Below, in pieces: positions 1 to 9,956 of a stretch of 64,000 nt of DNA (positions are counted from its first letter, which is position 1; every line of letters begins with the position of its first letter). The DNA is from Ramlibacter monticola. Its GTDB lineage: Bacteria > Pseudomonadota > Gammaproteobacteria > Burkholderiales > Burkholderiaceae_C. Below the pieces are notes generated by a model. It worked only from the letters and a program-made list of their open reading frames with translations. It was not told the DNA's origin and did not search any database. Made by a program: the position numbers and the translations under genes. The stretch lies in contig NZ_JAEQNE010000005.1 of the NCBI RefSeq assembly GCF_016722785.1, forward strand, positions 186,001 to 250,000. Reading direction: 5' to 3'.

Positions 1-720
1 CTTCAGCAGCAGCTTGGGCGTGAAGGTCACCTGGTCGAAGCCGAGGTTCGTGAGCACCGGCGTCTTGTAGCGCGTGTACATCGAGCCCAGCACCGAGTCG
101 TTGATGCTTTCCAGGAACACGTGGCGCGGGATGCCGGCCTTCTCGGCCAGCACGGTGATCTCGCACAGGTTCTGGATCACCACGCCGAACATGGTGTTGT
201 GGGCGATCTTCCAGATGCGCGCCAGCTCGCCCTCGCCCACCCACATGGCCTTGCGGCCCATCGCCTGCAGGTAGGGCTCGACCTTATCGTAGAGGGCCCG
301 GGGGCCGGAAGCGACGATCAGCAGCTTGCCGGCCTTGGCCACCTTGGCATTGCCGGAGACGGGGGCGCAGAGGTAGGCCACGCCCATGGCTTCGAGCCGG
401 GCGCGGATCTCGGCCGAGCCCTCCTGCGAGATCGAGGAGCTGTCGACCACCACCTGGGGCTTCTTCGCACCCGTGACGAGGCCGCCTTCGGCGAACAGCA
501 CTTCCTTGAGGTCGTCGGTGGTGGACACCATGGTGAAGACCACCGCGCAGCCGGCCAGCTCCGTCTTGTGGCCGGCGAGTTCGGCGCCGTACTCGCGCAG
601 CGGCTCGGCCTTGCTGCGCGTGCGGTTCCACACCGTGGCGCCGTGGCCGGCCGCGAGCAGCCTTTTCACCATCGCCTCGCCCATGCGCCCGAGGCCGATC
701 CATCCGATCTGGTTCGCCAT
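1..720 (-). CDS. NAD(P)-dependent beta-hydroxyacid dehydrogenase (3-hydroxyisobutyrate dehydrogenase family), 3' end cut off by window
   Basis: Cytoplasmic oxidoreductase of the 6-phosphogluconate/3-hydroxyisobutyrate dehydrogenase superfamily, which oxidises beta-hydroxyacids or reduces the matching semialdehydes with NAD(P). The first 240 codons are present; the family is usually 285-300 residues, so the C-terminal end lies outside the window. The N-terminus reads MANQIGWIGLGRMGEAMVK, the Rossmann GxGxMG nucleotide site. Further on come the substrate-loop motif CAPVSGNAKVAKAGKL and the catalytic-lysine segment WKIAHNT. It lies downstream of a Bug receptor gene on the same strand but behind a terminator, so it is probably a separate unit. 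Substrate unknown. Confidence 0.88.
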   Translation of the reverse strand, partial: MANQIGWIGLGRMGEAMVKRLLAAGHGATVWNRTRSKAEPLREYGAELAGHKTELAGCAVVFTMVSTTDDLKEVLFAEGGLVTGAKKPQVVVDSSSISQEGSAEIRARLEAMGVAYLCAPVSGNAKVAKAGKLLIVASGPRALYDKVEPYLQAMGRKAMWVGEGELARIWKIAHNTMFGVVIQNLCEITVLAEKAGIPRHVFLESINDSVLGSMYTRYKTPVLTNLGFDQVTFTPKLLLK

Positions 721-814
721 TGCCTGCCGTTCCTTGTGTGAGGATTGGCGGCAGTGTCTTGCGTGGGCCCGGGTCGTGGCAAGACGGGCGGCGGAATTCA
801 GTTTTCCTGCCAAA

Positions 815-841
815 GAAAAAGGCGGCCCGCAGGCCGCCTTT
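815..841 (-). terminator. Rho-independent terminator after the Bug receptor gene
   Basis: Read on the minus strand, a GC-rich hairpin (AAAGGCGGCC, short loop, GGGCCGCC) runs straight into TTTTTC. It begins 19 bp past the stop codon of the minus-strand gene that ends at 860. Confidence 0.8.
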
Positions 842-859
842 GGCTCGCTCGGTGGACGT

Positions 860-1852
860 TCAGTCGGCGGTGGCGCCCGAGTCCTTCACCACCTTGCTCC
901 ACTTCGCCGTCTCCTTGCGGATGAACTCGGCGAACTGCTCCGGCTTCTCGCCGTAGGGCTCGGCGCCCTGCTCCGCCAGTTTCTTCTTCACTTCCGGTTC
1001 GGCCAGCACCTTCACCAGCGCACCGTTGAGCTTGGCGAGCACCGGGGCCGGCGTGCCGGCCGGCGCGAACATGCCGAACCAGGACGTGGCCTCGTAGCCG
1101 GGCACGCCGGCTTCGGCGATGGTCGGCACGTCGGGCAGCTCGGGCGAGCGCTTGGCCGTGGTCACCGCCAGGGCGCGCAGCTTGCCGGCACGCACGTGCT
1201 GGATGGCCGAGGGCATGTTGTCGAACATGACGTCGATCTGCCCGCCGATCAGGTCGGACACGGCCGGCGCGCTGCCCTTGTAGGGCACGTGCACCATGTC
1301 CACCTTGGCCATCGCGTTGAACAGCTCGCCCGACAGGTGGATCGAGCTGCCGCTGCCGGAGGAGCCGAAGTTCACCTTGCCCGGATTGGCCTTGGCGTAG
1401 GCGATCAGCTCCTTCACGTTCTTGTACGGCTTGCCCGGATTCGCGACCAGCAGGTTCGGGACCATGGCCACGCGGGTGAGCGGGACGAAGTCCTTGATCG
1501 GGTCGAAGGGCATCTTCTTGTACAGGCTCTGGTTGATGGCGTGCGTGCCGACCGTGCCCATGAACAGGGTGTAGCCGTCGGGCGCGGCCTTGGCCGCCAG
1601 CGCGCCGCCGATGTTGCCGCCCGCGCCGGCGCGGTTGTCGATGATCACCGGCTGGCCGAGTTCCTTGGTGAGGGCCTGGCCGACCACGCGGGCCAGGATG
1701 TCGGTCGTGCCGCCGGCGGCGAAGGGCACGACGATGGTGATGGGCTTGTTGGGATAGGCCTGGGCGGCGGCGTCCAGGGGCGCCGCGACGGAGGCCGCGA
1801 GGGCGAGGCCGGCCAGCACGATCTGGCGGCGGGAGGCTTGGATGCTTTTCAT
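860..1852 (-). CDS. Bug-family tripartite tricarboxylate transporter substrate-binding protein
   Basis: Periplasmic solute receptor of the TctC/Bug family, 330 residues, a typical length. A signal peptide (MKSIQASRRQIVLAGLALA... cleaved near AAAQA, residue ~31) is followed by the family start YPNKPITIVVPFAAGGTTD and the NRAGAGGNIG loop. No TctA/TctB membrane genes lie nearby, so this is an orphan receptor of the kind that Burkholderiales carry in large numbers. The ligand cannot be read from sequence. It starts 32 bp after the SDR gene on the same strand, so it may be cotranscribed with the SDR gene and possibly the pca genes upstream. A clear terminator follows. Confidence 0.92.
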   Translation of the reverse strand: MKSIQASRRQIVLAGLALAASVAAPLDAAAQAYPNKPITIVVPFAAGGTTDILARVVGQALTKELGQPVIIDNRAGAGGNIGGALAAKAAPDGYTLFMGTVGTHAINQSLYKKMPFDPIKDFVPLTRVAMVPNLLVANPGKPYKNVKELIAYAKANPGKVNFGSSGSGSSIHLSGELFNAMAKVDMVHVPYKGSAPAVSDLIGGQIDVMFDNMPSAIQHVRAGKLRALAVTTAKRSPELPDVPTIAEAGVPGYEATSWFGMFAPAGTPAPVLAKLNGALVKVLAEPEVKKKLAEQGAEPYGEKPEQFAEFIRKETAKWSKVVKDSGATAD

Positions 1853-1884
1853 GTTCAGTAGGGGGAGGAAGAGGGAAGTCGGGA

Positions 1885-2613
1885 TCAGACGGGAGCGAGC
1901 CCCAGCGTCGTGCCGCCGCAGACGTACAGCACCTGGCCGGTGACGAAGCCGTTGTCCGGCGAGAGGAAGAACAGCGCGGCGCGGGCCACGTCGTCCGGCG
2001 TGCCCATGCGCTTGACCACGATGCTGTCGAGGATGCGCTGGGTGCGTGGCGCACCCTCCGGGTTGCTCTGGCGGAACAGCTCGGTGGCGATCGGCCCGGG
2101 GGCGATCGCGTTGACCGTGATGCCGTCGCCGCCCAGTTCCATGGCCAGGGTGCGGGTCATGCCCACGAGGCCCGCCTTGGCCGCCGAATAGGCGATGCGC
2201 TCGGTCTTGCCCAGCGCGGCGCGTGAGGCCATGTTGACGACGCGCCCCTGGCCGCAGGCGCGCAGCGCGGGCAGGAAGGCCTGCGTGAGCAGCAGGGTGG
2301 CCTGGAGCGTCAGGGCGTTGACGTACGCCAGGTCTTCCGCGGTTTGGCTATCGATGGTGCCGGGGCGGGTGGCGCCGGCGTTGTTGACGAGCGCGACGAT
2401 GTCGAACTCGTTGGCGATCTGCGCGGCGCGCTCGCGGGTGGCGTCCGCGCGCGTGAGGTCCGCCTGGAAGTTCGCCAGCTTCGGATGCGACCAGTCGGGC
2501 AGCTTGTAGTCGAGATTGACGACGGTGCGGCCCTGCGCGAGCAGCGCTTCGCAGATGGCGCGGCCGATGCCGGAGCTGCCGCCGGTGACGAGGGTTGCTT
2601 GGGGCTTGGACAT
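1885..2613 (-). CDS. SDR-family NAD(P)-dependent oxidoreductase
   Basis: Classical short-chain dehydrogenase, 242 residues. Motifs: TGGSSGIG cofactor loop (residues 10-17), NNAG (77-80), catalytic Ser130, and YSAAK with Tyr142 and Lys146. I start it at MSKPQATLVTGG: the frame is open further upstream, but that stretch translates the palindromic repeat at 2641-2735 and would put 32 unrelated residues before the Rossmann fold. It lies downstream of pcaF and upstream of the Bug receptor, all on the minus strand. It resembles 3-oxoacyl-ACP/gluconate-type reductases. The true substrate is unknown, and a link with aromatic catabolism is only by position. Confidence 0.9.
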   Translation of the reverse strand: MSKPQATLVTGGSSGIGRAICEALLAQGRTVVNLDYKLPDWSHPKLANFQADLTRADATRERAAQIANEFDIVALVNNAGATRPGTIDSQTAEDLAYVNALTLQATLLLTQAFLPALRACGQGRVVNMASRAALGKTERIAYSAAKAGLVGMTRTLAMELGGDGITVNAIAPGPIATELFRQSNPEGAPRTQRILDSIVVKRMGTPDDVARAALFFLSPDNGFVTGQVLYVCGGTTLGLAPV

Positions 2614-2640
2614 TCGGGGGAAAGCTTGGGGAGGGAGGCT

Positions 2641-2734
2641 CCCTCTGCCGCTGGCGGGAGAGGGTCGGGGTGAGGGTGGTGTCGGTGCGGGCTTGCCCCT
2701 CACCCCCACCCTCTACCCCACGGGCGAGAGGGAG

Positions 2735-2735
<1 letters not shown>
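2641..2735. repeat. REP-like palindromic element between pcaF and the SDR gene
   Basis: The element holds two inverted copies of a CCCTCTxCCxCxxGCGGGAGAGGG-type unit: CTGCCGCTGGCGGGAGAGGG on the left and, inverted, CCCTCTACCCCACGGGCGAG on the right, with GGGGTGAGGG/CCCCTCACCC arms between them. It fills the gap between two same-strand genes. Such units are dispersed in many proteobacterial genomes. Confidence 0.6.
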
Positions 2736-3940
<1,205 letters not shown>

Positions 3941-3962
3941 GTCAGGGTTCTCCGGTGATCAA

Positions 3963-4604
3963 TCAGGCCGCGATCGGCAGGCCCACGAGTCGCTCCAGTT
4001 CCGCGTGCGAGAGGCCATCGACCATGTCGACCAGCTTCAGGCCCTGCGGCGTGCAGGCGAGCGTACAGACTTCGGTATAGATTTTCTTGACGCAACCGAT
4101 ACCCGTGAGCGGATAGGTGCAGCGTTCGACGACCTTGCTCTCGCCCTTCTTGGTCAGCAGGTCCATCATCACCCAGGTTTCCTTGGCGCCGATGGCGAGG
4201 TCCATCGCGCCGCCGACCGCCGGGATCGCGCCGGGTTCGCCGGTGCTCCAGTTGGCCAGGTCGCCCGTGGCCGAGACCTGGAAGGCGCCCAGCACGCAGA
4301 TGTCGAGATGGCCGCCCCGCATCATCGCGAACGAGTCGGCGTGGTGGAAGTAGGCGCCGCCCGCCAGCAGCGTGACGGGCTGCTTGCCGGCGTTGATCAG
4401 GTCGTAGTCCTCGTCGCCTTCGGCGGGCGCCGGGCCCATGCCGAGGATGCCGTTCTCGCTGTGCAGGATCACTTCGCGGCCGGCGGGGATGTGGTTGGCC
4501 ACCGTGGTCGGCATGCCGATGCCGAGGTTCACGTAGGCGCCGTCGAAGATGTCCTGCGCGACGCGTTTCGCCAGCTGGTCCTTGGTTCGCTTCTCGTAGG
4601 GCAT
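3963..4604 (-). CDS. pcaJ: 3-oxoadipate CoA-transferase subunit B
   Basis: Beta subunit of the succinyl-CoA:3-oxoadipate CoA-transferase, which activates 3-oxoadipate by transferring CoA from succinyl-CoA. 213 residues. It carries the family signature LHSENGILG with the catalytic glutamate at position 50, which forms the covalent CoA thioester. Its ATG lies one base after the pcaI stop, so the two subunits are translationally coupled. The SCOT family also handles acetoacetate, but the linked thiolase and the divergent PcaR-like regulator favour 3-oxoadipate. Confidence 0.92.
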   Translation of the reverse strand: MPYEKRTKDQLAKRVAQDIFDGAYVNLGIGMPTTVANHIPAGREVILHSENGILGMGPAPAEGDEDYDLINAGKQPVTLLAGGAYFHHADSFAMMRGGHLDICVLGAFQVSATGDLANWSTGEPGAIPAVGGAMDLAIGAKETWVMMDLLTKKGESKVVERCTYPLTGIGCVKKIYTEVCTLACTPQGLKLVDMVDGLSHAELERLVGLPIAA

Positions 4605-4605
4605 G

Positions 4606-5307
4606 TCACGCCGCCTTCCTGAAACCGGCCGCCTGGGTGGCGACGCGGGGGATCTTCACGATCCGGTTGACGAAGATCCCGGGCGTGACGATCGCTTCCG
4701 GATCGAGCTCGCCCAGTTCCTTGATCTCGTGCACCGTGGCCACGGTCATCTTTGCGGCCGAAGCCATCACCGGGCCGAAGTTGCGCGCCGCCTTGCGGTA
4801 CACCAGGTTGCCCCAGCGGTCGCCCGCTTCGGCCTTGACCAGGGCCACGTCGCCGTGGATCGGGTATTCCAGCACGTACTGCTTGCCGTCGATCTCGCGG
4901 GTCTCCTTGCCCTTGGCCAGGTCGGTGCCGTAGGCCGTGGGGCAGAAGAAGGCGCCGATGCCGGCGCCGGCGGCGCGGATGCGCTCGGCCAGGTTGCCCT
5001 GCGGCACCAGCTCGAGTTCCAGCTTGCCGCTGCGGTACAGCTCGTCGAACACCCAGCTGTCCACCTGGCGGGGGAAGCTGCAGACGATCTTGCGCACGCG
5101 GCCGGCCTTCAGCAGCGCGGCCAGGCCGTAGTCGGCGTTGCCCGCGTTGTTGTTGACGACGACCAGGTCCTTGGCGCCTTGCTCGATGAGGCCGTCGATC
5201 AGTTCGGCCGGGATGCCGGACGTGCCGAAGCCGGCGATCAGGACGGTGCTGCCGTCGCGCACGTCCTGCAGGGCCTCGGCGATCGAGGCCACGATCTTGT
5301 TGATCAT
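4606..5307 (-). CDS. pcaI: 3-oxoadipate CoA-transferase subunit A
   Basis: Alpha subunit of 3-oxoadipate CoA-transferase, 233 residues, first gene of pcaI-pcaJ-pcaF. The CoA-transferase family 1 glycine-rich segment TVLIAGFGTSGIPAELIDGL is near residue 20, and GAFFCPTAYGTDLAKGKE lies mid-protein. The ATG at 5307 is preceded by the short intergenic region shared with the divergent IclR-family gene, which holds a palindrome like PcaR/PcaU operators. Cytoplasmic; expected to act as a heteromer with the PcaJ subunit. Confidence 0.92.
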   Translation of the reverse strand: MINKIVASIAEALQDVRDGSTVLIAGFGTSGIPAELIDGLIEQGAKDLVVVNNNAGNADYGLAALLKAGRVRKIVCSFPRQVDSWVFDELYRSGKLELELVPQGNLAERIRAAGAGIGAFFCPTAYGTDLAKGKETREIDGKQYVLEYPIHGDVALVKAEAGDRWGNLVYRKAARNFGPVMASAAKMTVATVHEIKELGELDPEAIVTPGIFVNRIVKIPRVATQAAGFRKAA

Positions 5308-5347
5308 GCGGGGTCCTTGGGAAGGGGATCCGGGGAGAAGGCGATTC

Positions 5348-5382
5348 GTTCGATCTTAGTTCGCTAATCGAACAACTGTTCG
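5348..5382. promoter_or_regulatory. Probable PcaR-type operator in the pcaI/iclR divergent promoter
   Basis: GTTCGCTAATCGAAC at 5359-5373 is a perfect 5-5-5 palindrome. Further GTTCG half-sites lie at 5348-5352 and 5378-5382, giving a palindrome plus direct repeats at about 10-bp steps. That is the layout known for PcaU/PcaR-type IclR regulators. A TATAAT at 5383-5388 abuts it. Regulation is inferred; no binding evidence. Confidence 0.65.
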
Positions 5383-5397
5383 TATAATGAATTCTAT

Positions 5398-6196
5398 GCC
5401 AAATGCCGCGCCGCACCAAGACCCTACGGCCGACCTGCGTCCGGGGGACTCGTACGTGCAATCGTTCGCACGCGGGCTGGAGGTGATCCGGTCCTTCAGC
5501 GCCAGCGCGCCGCGCCAGACGCTGACGGAGGTCGCCACCCGCACCGGGCTCACGCGCGCCGGAGCGCGCCGCATCCTGCTGACCTTGCAGACGCTGGGCT
5601 ACGTCGCGAGCGACGGCAAGCTGTTCGCGCTGACGCCGCGCATCCTGGACCTCGGCTTCGCCTACCTGTCCTCGATGCCGATCTGGAACGTGGCCGAGCC
5701 GGCGATGGAAGCGCTGGTGGAGCAGGTGAAGGAATCGTGTTCGGCCGGCGTGCTGGAAGGCACGGACATCGTCTACGTGCTGCGCGTGTCGACGCGCAAG
5801 ATCATGCGCAACACGCTCGGCGTGGGCTCGCGCCTGCCCGCGTACTGCACCTCGCTCGGCCGCATGCTGCTGGCGGGGCTGCCCGACGAGCAGGTGCTCA
5901 ATCTGTTGCGCGCCTCGCCCATCGAGGCGCGCACACGGCACACGATCACCGAGGTCGACGCGCTGCTCGCCAAGGTGCAGCAGGCGCGCCGGCAAGGCTG
6001 GTGCCTGGTCAACCAGGAACTGGAGGAAGGCCTGGTGTCGATGGCCGCGCCCATCGTCGACCGCACGGGCGCCACCATCGCCGCGCTGAACATCAGCGGC
6101 CAGGTGAACCGCACTCCGCCGCGGCAGATGCAGGAGGCGATGCTGCCGGCGCTGCGCGACGCGGCGCGCGAGGTGTCGCAGCGCCTGGGACGCTAG
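5398..6196 (+). CDS. IclR-family transcriptional regulator (PcaR/PcaU-like)
   Basis: DNA-binding regulator, 265 residues from the ATG at 5398; an in-frame ATG at 5387 would add three residues but lies inside a TATAAT box. The N-terminal winged HTH spans about residues 20-75 (SFARGLEVIRSF, then TLTEVATRTGLTRAGARRIL). The IclR effector domain follows, with YVLRVSTRKIMRN, GSRLPAYCTSLGRMLLA and a C-terminal GATIAALNISG. The combination of SY(V)QSFARGLEVI and LGYV resembles PcaR/PobR-type members. It is divergent from pcaIJF and so is the likely regulator of that operon, probably responding to 3-oxoadipate or a related acid. Its stop codon overlaps that of the convergent osmC gene. Confidence 0.88.
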
Positions 6197-6591
6197 CGCA
6201 GTTCCGTCGCGATCTCGAACTTCTTGTGCAGCACCTTGTGCAGGGGACAGGCGTTCGCCACGCGCAGCAGGTCCTGCTTCTGCTGCTCCGACAGCGCGCC
6301 GCCGAAGGTGACCTCGCGCGTCATGCGGTACACCGCATCGTCCTCGTCGTGCACCAGGCTCACCTGCACGCTCTCCAGCGGATATTGCTTGCGCTTCGCG
6401 TAGATCTGCACCGTGAGGATGGTGCAGGCGACGAGGGCGGAATCCAGCAGGTCGTGCGGATCGGGATCCTTGCCGCTGCCGCCCAACTGCGGCGTCAGGT
6501 CGGCGCGCCAGCGCGCGTCCTTCAGCGAGAGTTCGACCGCGGTGCTGCCCGCGATGCTGCGGCCCTGGACGGGAGCGGAAGACTTGCTCAT
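6193..6591 (-). CDS. OsmC/Ohr family protein
   Basis: Small cytoplasmic protein of the OsmC superfamily, 132 residues; family members reduce organic hydroperoxides with two reactive cysteines. Both cysteine contexts are present: DSALVACTILTVQIYAK and ANACPLHKVL. The ATG at 6591 overlaps the stop of the upstream permease by four bases (ATGA), so it is the last gene of the hydroquinone/ABC-importer unit. A peroxide-protection role during aromatic ring oxidation is plausible but inferred. Confidence 0.88.
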   Translation of the reverse strand: MSKSSAPVQGRSIAGSTAVELSLKDARWRADLTPQLGGSGKDPDPHDLLDSALVACTILTVQIYAKRKQYPLESVQVSLVHDEDDAVYRMTREVTFGGALSEQQKQDLLRVANACPLHKVLHKKFEIATELR

Positions 6592-7658
6592 GGCGGATTC
6601 CGGGAAGTGATGGCCCCATTCTGCGGCGCGACGAGCCGGCGTTGGGTCGGAAACAGGGCCCAGCCCCAGTGCTGCTGGGCGTAGCCCCACAGTCCCTGCT
6701 TGAAGAAGAGCGTCACCACGATCGCGAGCAGGCCCAGGCCCAGCAGGTACCAGGTCCCCAAGTCGCTGAAGAAGCGGCTGAGCGCCCAGAACACCAGCGC
6801 GCCGACGATGGGCCCTTCGATGCGGCCGATGCCGCCGATCACCACCATGAAGATCGCGAACGCCGTCCAGTTGACGCTGAAGGCCGCGTCCGGGCTGATG
6901 CGCAGGTTGCCGAGAAAGTACAGCGCGCCCGCGAGCCCGGCGCCAAAGGCCGCGACCGCATAGACGGCCAGCTTCATGCGGCGCACGGCGATGCCCTGCG
7001 ACTCCGCCGCGGTCTCGTTGTCGCGGATCGCCTGCAGCGCCAGGCCCTGCTTGCTGCGCAGGAACAGGTACACGCCGGCGATGCACGCCACGACCGCGGA
7101 CAGGGCGAGCCAGTAGGTGAGGCTCTCGCGTGTGGCCCTGGGAATGCCGCGCAGGGCGGTGAGCGTGGTACCGGAGCCGCCGCCCACGGCCGACACGTTG
7201 GCAATGGACAGGCGGAACACCTCGGCGATGACCCAGGTGCCGATGGCGAAGTAGCCGCCCTGCAGCCGGAAGGCGATCCAGGAGACGGGCAGCGCAAGCA
7301 AGGCGACCGCCAGCGCGGCCACCGGGACGGCCAGGAAGGGATCGAAGCCCGCGAAGTTGCCGAGCGCCAGCATGGCGTAGCCGCCCAGCCCGAAGAAGGC
7401 CTGCTGGCCGATGCTGACCATGCCGCCGTAGCCGGCCAGCAGGTTCCACATCATCGCGAACACGAAGTAGCAGGCGATCTCGACGAACTCGCGCATCCAG
7501 CTGGAGTCGGCCCAGAGGGGGACGGTCGCAGCCAATGCGACCAGCGCGACGCCCACTCCCAAGGTCGCCCGGTGGGCGCGAGAACCGCGTTCCACCATCA
7601 CCTCCGTCATCGCCGCGGAACCGCGCATCCAGGGCTCCCCATGGAATACCGCACTCAT
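6588..7658 (-). CDS. HAAT ABC transporter permease, LivM type
   Basis: Inner-membrane permease of the hydrophobic amino acid transporter (HAAT) family, up to 356 residues, with about eight to ten hydrophobic segments starting at ATLGVGVALVALAATVPLW. It carries the LivM landmark MWNLLAGYGGMVSIGQQAFFGLGGYA. The start at 7658 is one base after the LivH stop; an internal ATG (MTEVMVE, residue 17) is an alternative. It is part of the unit SBP-LivG-LivF-LivH-LivM downstream of the hydroquinone dioxygenase genes, so the cargo is more likely an aromatic or related acid than an amino acid. Confidence 0.9.
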   Translation of the reverse strand: MSAVFHGEPWMRGSAAMTEVMVERGSRAHRATLGVGVALVALAATVPLWADSSWMREFVEIACYFVFAMMWNLLAGYGGMVSIGQQAFFGLGGYAMLALGNFAGFDPFLAVPVAALAVALLALPVSWIAFRLQGGYFAIGTWVIAEVFRLSIANVSAVGGGSGTTLTALRGIPRATRESLTYWLALSAVVACIAGVYLFLRSKQGLALQAIRDNETAAESQGIAVRRMKLAVYAVAAFGAGLAGALYFLGNLRISPDAAFSVNWTAFAIFMVVIGGIGRIEGPIVGALVFWALSRFFSDLGTWYLLGLGLLAIVVTLFFKQGLWGYAQQHWGWALFPTQRRLVAPQNGAITSRNPP

Positions 7659-7659
7659 C

Positions 7660-8529
7660 TCACCCCCTCGTCTTCGGCCACAGGCCCTGCGGCCGCAGCA
7701 CCAGCACCGCCAGGAACACCAGGTGGCCGAACCAGATCCCCCAGCCCGGGTCCAGCCGGAACCCGACCTGCTGCGCCAGCCCCAGCAGCATCCCGCCGGC
7801 CAGCGTGCCCCAGAAGGAACCCATGCCGCCGATGATCACGGCCTCGAACGCGAACAGAAGCAGCAGCGGCCCGTCCGACGGCGACACGGTCGTGCGCATG
7901 GCCTGCAGTACGCCGGCGAGCGCGACCAGCACGAAGGCGATGCCGGTGGCCAGCGCGTAGACCCGGTCCGCATGCAGCCCCATCAGCTCCGCGATCTCTC
8001 GATCGTCCGACACGGCACGAAAGGAGCGGCCCAGCGCCGTGGACGAGAACAGCCACTGCAGCGCCGCCGTCGCCGCCACTGCCAGCAACAGGACCAGCAG
8101 CGGCAGGGCCCCCACGCGCAAGTCCGCACCCAGGGCGAGGCTGCGCGTCGCGAAGCCTCCGGTCTCGATCGAGCGCGGGTCGGCCGAGAACAGTTCGAGC
8201 AGCAGGTTCTGGATCACGACGGCCAGCCCGAAGGTGACGACCAGCGAGGGCAAGGGATCGCGGCCCAGGGTGCCGTTCAGCACGTAACGCTGCAGCGCCC
8301 AGCCGAACCCGAAGGCAAGCGGCAGCAGGAGCAGCGCGACGGCGGCGAGCGCCAGTCCCGAACTGCCCACCACCATCAGCCCCGCGACCGCGGCGAAGGC
8401 CGCCAGCACGATGAAGTCGCCATGCGCCGTGTTGGTGAGCCGCATCACGCCGAACATCAGCGACTGGCCCAGCGCGAACAGCGTGTAGAGCCCCCCGAGC
8501 AACACGGCCTGCGCCAGCAGATCGAGCAT
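7660..8529 (-). CDS. HAAT ABC transporter permease, LivH type
   Basis: Second inner-membrane permease of the importer, 289 residues. It starts MLDLLAQAVLLGGLYTLFALGQSLMFGVMRLTNTAHGDF, a standard LivH opening, and contains the conserved loop GRSFRAVSDDREIAELMG that contacts the ATPases. The ATG at 8529 lies one base past the livF stop; the frame is open further upstream, but that would overlap livF by 57 bases with a basic, non-membrane leader. It should pair with LivM to form the pore. Confidence 0.92.
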   Translation of the reverse strand: MLDLLAQAVLLGGLYTLFALGQSLMFGVMRLTNTAHGDFIVLAAFAAVAGLMVVGSSGLALAAVALLLLPLAFGFGWALQRYVLNGTLGRDPLPSLVVTFGLAVVIQNLLLELFSADPRSIETGGFATRSLALGADLRVGALPLLVLLLAVAATAALQWLFSSTALGRSFRAVSDDREIAELMGLHADRVYALATGIAFVLVALAGVLQAMRTTVSPSDGPLLLLFAFEAVIIGGMGSFWGTLAGGMLLGLAQQVGFRLDPGWGIWFGHLVFLAVLVLRPQGLWPKTRG

Positions 8530-8530
8530 G

Positions 8531-9232
8531 TCACACCCCGAAGTACGCGCGCGAGATCTGCTCGCGCGTGAGCTGGCCGGAGGCACCGGTCAGCGACACC
8601 CGGCCTTCCTGCAGGCAATAGAGCCGCTGCGAGACGCGCTGCGCCGTCTGCACGTCCTGCTCCACGACCACCACCGTCATGCCTTCGGCCGTGATGCGCG
8701 GCAGCGCCTGGTAGACCTCGCGGATCACGATCGGCGCCAGGCCCAGGGAGAGCTCGTCGCACAGCAGCACTTGCGGATTGCCCATGAGCGCGCGGCCGAT
8801 CGCCACCATCTGCTGCTCGCCGCCGGAAAGGGAGGGCGCGGGACTGCGCCGCCGTTTCAGCAGCGCGGGAAACAGCTCGTAGACGCGGCGCAGGCTCCAG
8901 GCGCCGGGGCGGCGCGCGGCGGCCCCCATCTGCAGGTTCTCTTCCACCGACAGGCTGGAAAAGAGCCGGCGCCCTTCCGGCACCAGGGCGAGCCCGCGCC
9001 GCACGATCTCGGCGGGCGCGAGGCCGCCGATGACCTCGCCATGGAAGCGGACCGCCGCGCGCGGCGCCTTCACCAGCCCCGTCAGCGCCTTCAGGAAGGT
9101 GGACTTGCCCGCACCATTGGCCCCGATCACCGCCACGATCTCCCCGCGCGCCAGCACGAAGTCGATGCCGAACAAGGCCTGGGCGTCGCCATAGAAGGCC
9201 TGCAGCCCGTGGGTGGACAACAGCGGCTCCAT
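8531..9232 (-). CDS. HAAT ABC transporter ATP-binding protein, LivF type
   Basis: Cytoplasmic ATPase, 233 residues, standard LivF size. Motifs: Walker A GANGAGKS, signature LSGGEQQMVAIGRALM, Walker B VLLCDELSLGLAP, and H-loop region VVVVEQDV. The second Walker B glutamate (DELSLG) is present. It begins 4 bp after livG. It powers the importer with its LivG partner. Confidence 0.94.
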   Translation of the reverse strand: MEPLLSTHGLQAFYGDAQALFGIDFVLARGEIVAVIGANGAGKSTFLKALTGLVKAPRAAVRFHGEVIGGLAPAEIVRRGLALVPEGRRLFSSLSVEENLQMGAAARRPGAWSLRRVYELFPALLKRRRSPAPSLSGGEQQMVAIGRALMGNPQVLLCDELSLGLAPIVIREVYQALPRITAEGMTVVVVEQDVQTAQRVSQRLYCLQEGRVSLTGASGQLTREQISRAYFGV

Positions 9233-9236
9233 CGGC

Positions 9237-9955
<719 letters not shown>

Positions 9956-9956
<1 letters not shown>

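Noticed and set aside
2614..2709. Longer start for the SDR gene, adding 32 residues
   Set aside because: The added stretch translates a palindromic repeat and is Pro/Arg-rich; MSKPQATLVTGG is a normal SDR start.
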